From NCBI RefSeq assembly GCF_003932495.1, contig NZ_QZMT01000001.1:186001-250000 (forward strand): 64,000 bases of DNA, read 5' to 3'. A program made the translations under genes and the position numbers. The notes beneath the pieces are model-generated. The model had not been told where the DNA came from, ran no database searches, and was given only the letters and a program-made list of their open reading frames with translations. This DNA is from Guyparkeria sp. SCN-R1. GTDB lineage: Bacteria > Pseudomonadota > Gammaproteobacteria > Halothiobacillales > Halothiobacillaceae. Shown piece after piece: positions 63,816 to 64,000 of the stretch (positions are counted from its first letter, which is position 1; each line of letters opens with the position of its first letter).

Positions 63816-64000
63816 ATGACCGTATCCCGCCGCCTGCCTTTGCATAGCCTGTCTGTCCTGAGCCGCCCGCTGGGCGCATTGCTTCTGGCCCTCGGCCTGG
63901 GTGCTGCCATGCCCGCGCTGGCCGCCAATGCCGATGACTCGGCAATGGCCATCTACGACGACGTCCGCTTCGTCGATCACCTCGCCGACCTCCCCGCGGA
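63816..64000 (+). CDS. Start of an exported protein, 3' partial
   Basis: The frame opens at ATG 63816 and runs off the window. The first 37 residues are a signal peptide (MTVSRRLPLHSLSV, hydrophobic core LGALLLALGLGAAM, cleavage near ALAAN). About 24 mature residues are visible (ADDSAMAIYDDVRFVDHLAD), not enough to name a family. It has its own likely promoter. The divergent HD gene is about 215 bases away. Confidence 0.7.
   Translation, partial: MTVSRRLPLHSLSVLSRPLGALLLALGLGAAMPALAANADDSAMAIYDDVRFVDHLADLPA

Overview
The window is GC-rich, densely coded chromosomal DNA of a gammaproteobacterium. Pointers to that class are RNase T, TmcA, a class B PBP1b gene followed by an LpoP-like lipoprotein gene, AlaC, and the yhiI-rbbA-yhhJ export cassette. 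A BCCT compatible-solute transporter, a K+/H+ antiporter and several stress genes fit a salt-exposed, free-living bacterium; Halothiobacillaceae or Ectothiorhodospiraceae relatives are my guess, not something the sequence proves. I see no rRNA, tRNA, CRISPR array, prophage or intact IS element.

Layout. 1-9.9 kb: two convergent penicillin-recognising serine hydrolase paralogues, an exported dikinase-like protein, a small orphan gene, a dienelactone hydrolase, a BCCT transporter and a PAS-type chemoreceptor. 10.3-14.3 kb: alaC-hom-(exonuclease/GIY-YIG fusion) as one tight operon, closed by a REP-like hairpin. 14.5-21.3 kb: an APH/P-loop kinase fusion on the minus strand, then mrcB-lpoP-like-yoaA. 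21.5-26.7 kb: a cyclic-di-GMP enzyme with a periplasmic c-type haem motif, folD, rnt, and an HPP membrane protein. 26.7-30.9 kb: a Mn/Zn-type ABC importer of four genes behind a promoter with a perfect 22-bp palindrome. 31.0-33.3 kb: small lipoprotein, YiiX-like hydrolase, methyltransferase, DUF1614 protein, then a REP doublet. 33.5-40.4 kb (minus strand): metY, yrbL, tmcA-ldhA, PiT phosphate transporter. 40.5-45.6 kb: recQ, and dnaE2 behind a perfect LexA box. 45.6-46.1 kb: a promoter-to-terminator unit with no good gene, probably an unannotated small RNA. 46.1-50.4 kb: an exported alpha/beta hydrolase, the DUF1538-PII-like-CBS operon, and a divergent tandem UspA gene. 50.5-53.8 kb: an HDAC-like deacetylase, a 4Fe-4S uracil-DNA glycosylase-like protein, and the antiporter nhaP2. 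54.0-57.5 kb: a small protein gene and a divergent WYL regulator sharing an operator, a GGDEF-like protein with a degenerate motif, and a GlcG/HbpS haem-binding protein. 57.8-63.0 kb: yhiI-rbbA-yhhJ, split before yhhJ by a 274-bp MITE-like element. 63.0-64.0 kb: an HD hydrolase and the start of an exported protein.

Most genes are housekeeping or accessory metabolism of recognisable families. The parts I would look at first are: (1) DUF1538 permease + PII-like + CBS genes, which look like a membrane transporter with two cytosolic nucleotide sensors; (2) the orphan transcription unit at 45.62-45.90 kb; (3) the MITE-like family with a complete copy at 61.63 kb and a deleted copy at 53.84 kb; (4) the exported protein with glucan-dikinase-like domain order; (5) the CxxCH sensor on a GGDEF/EAL enzyme; and (6) the WYL regulator/small-gene pair.
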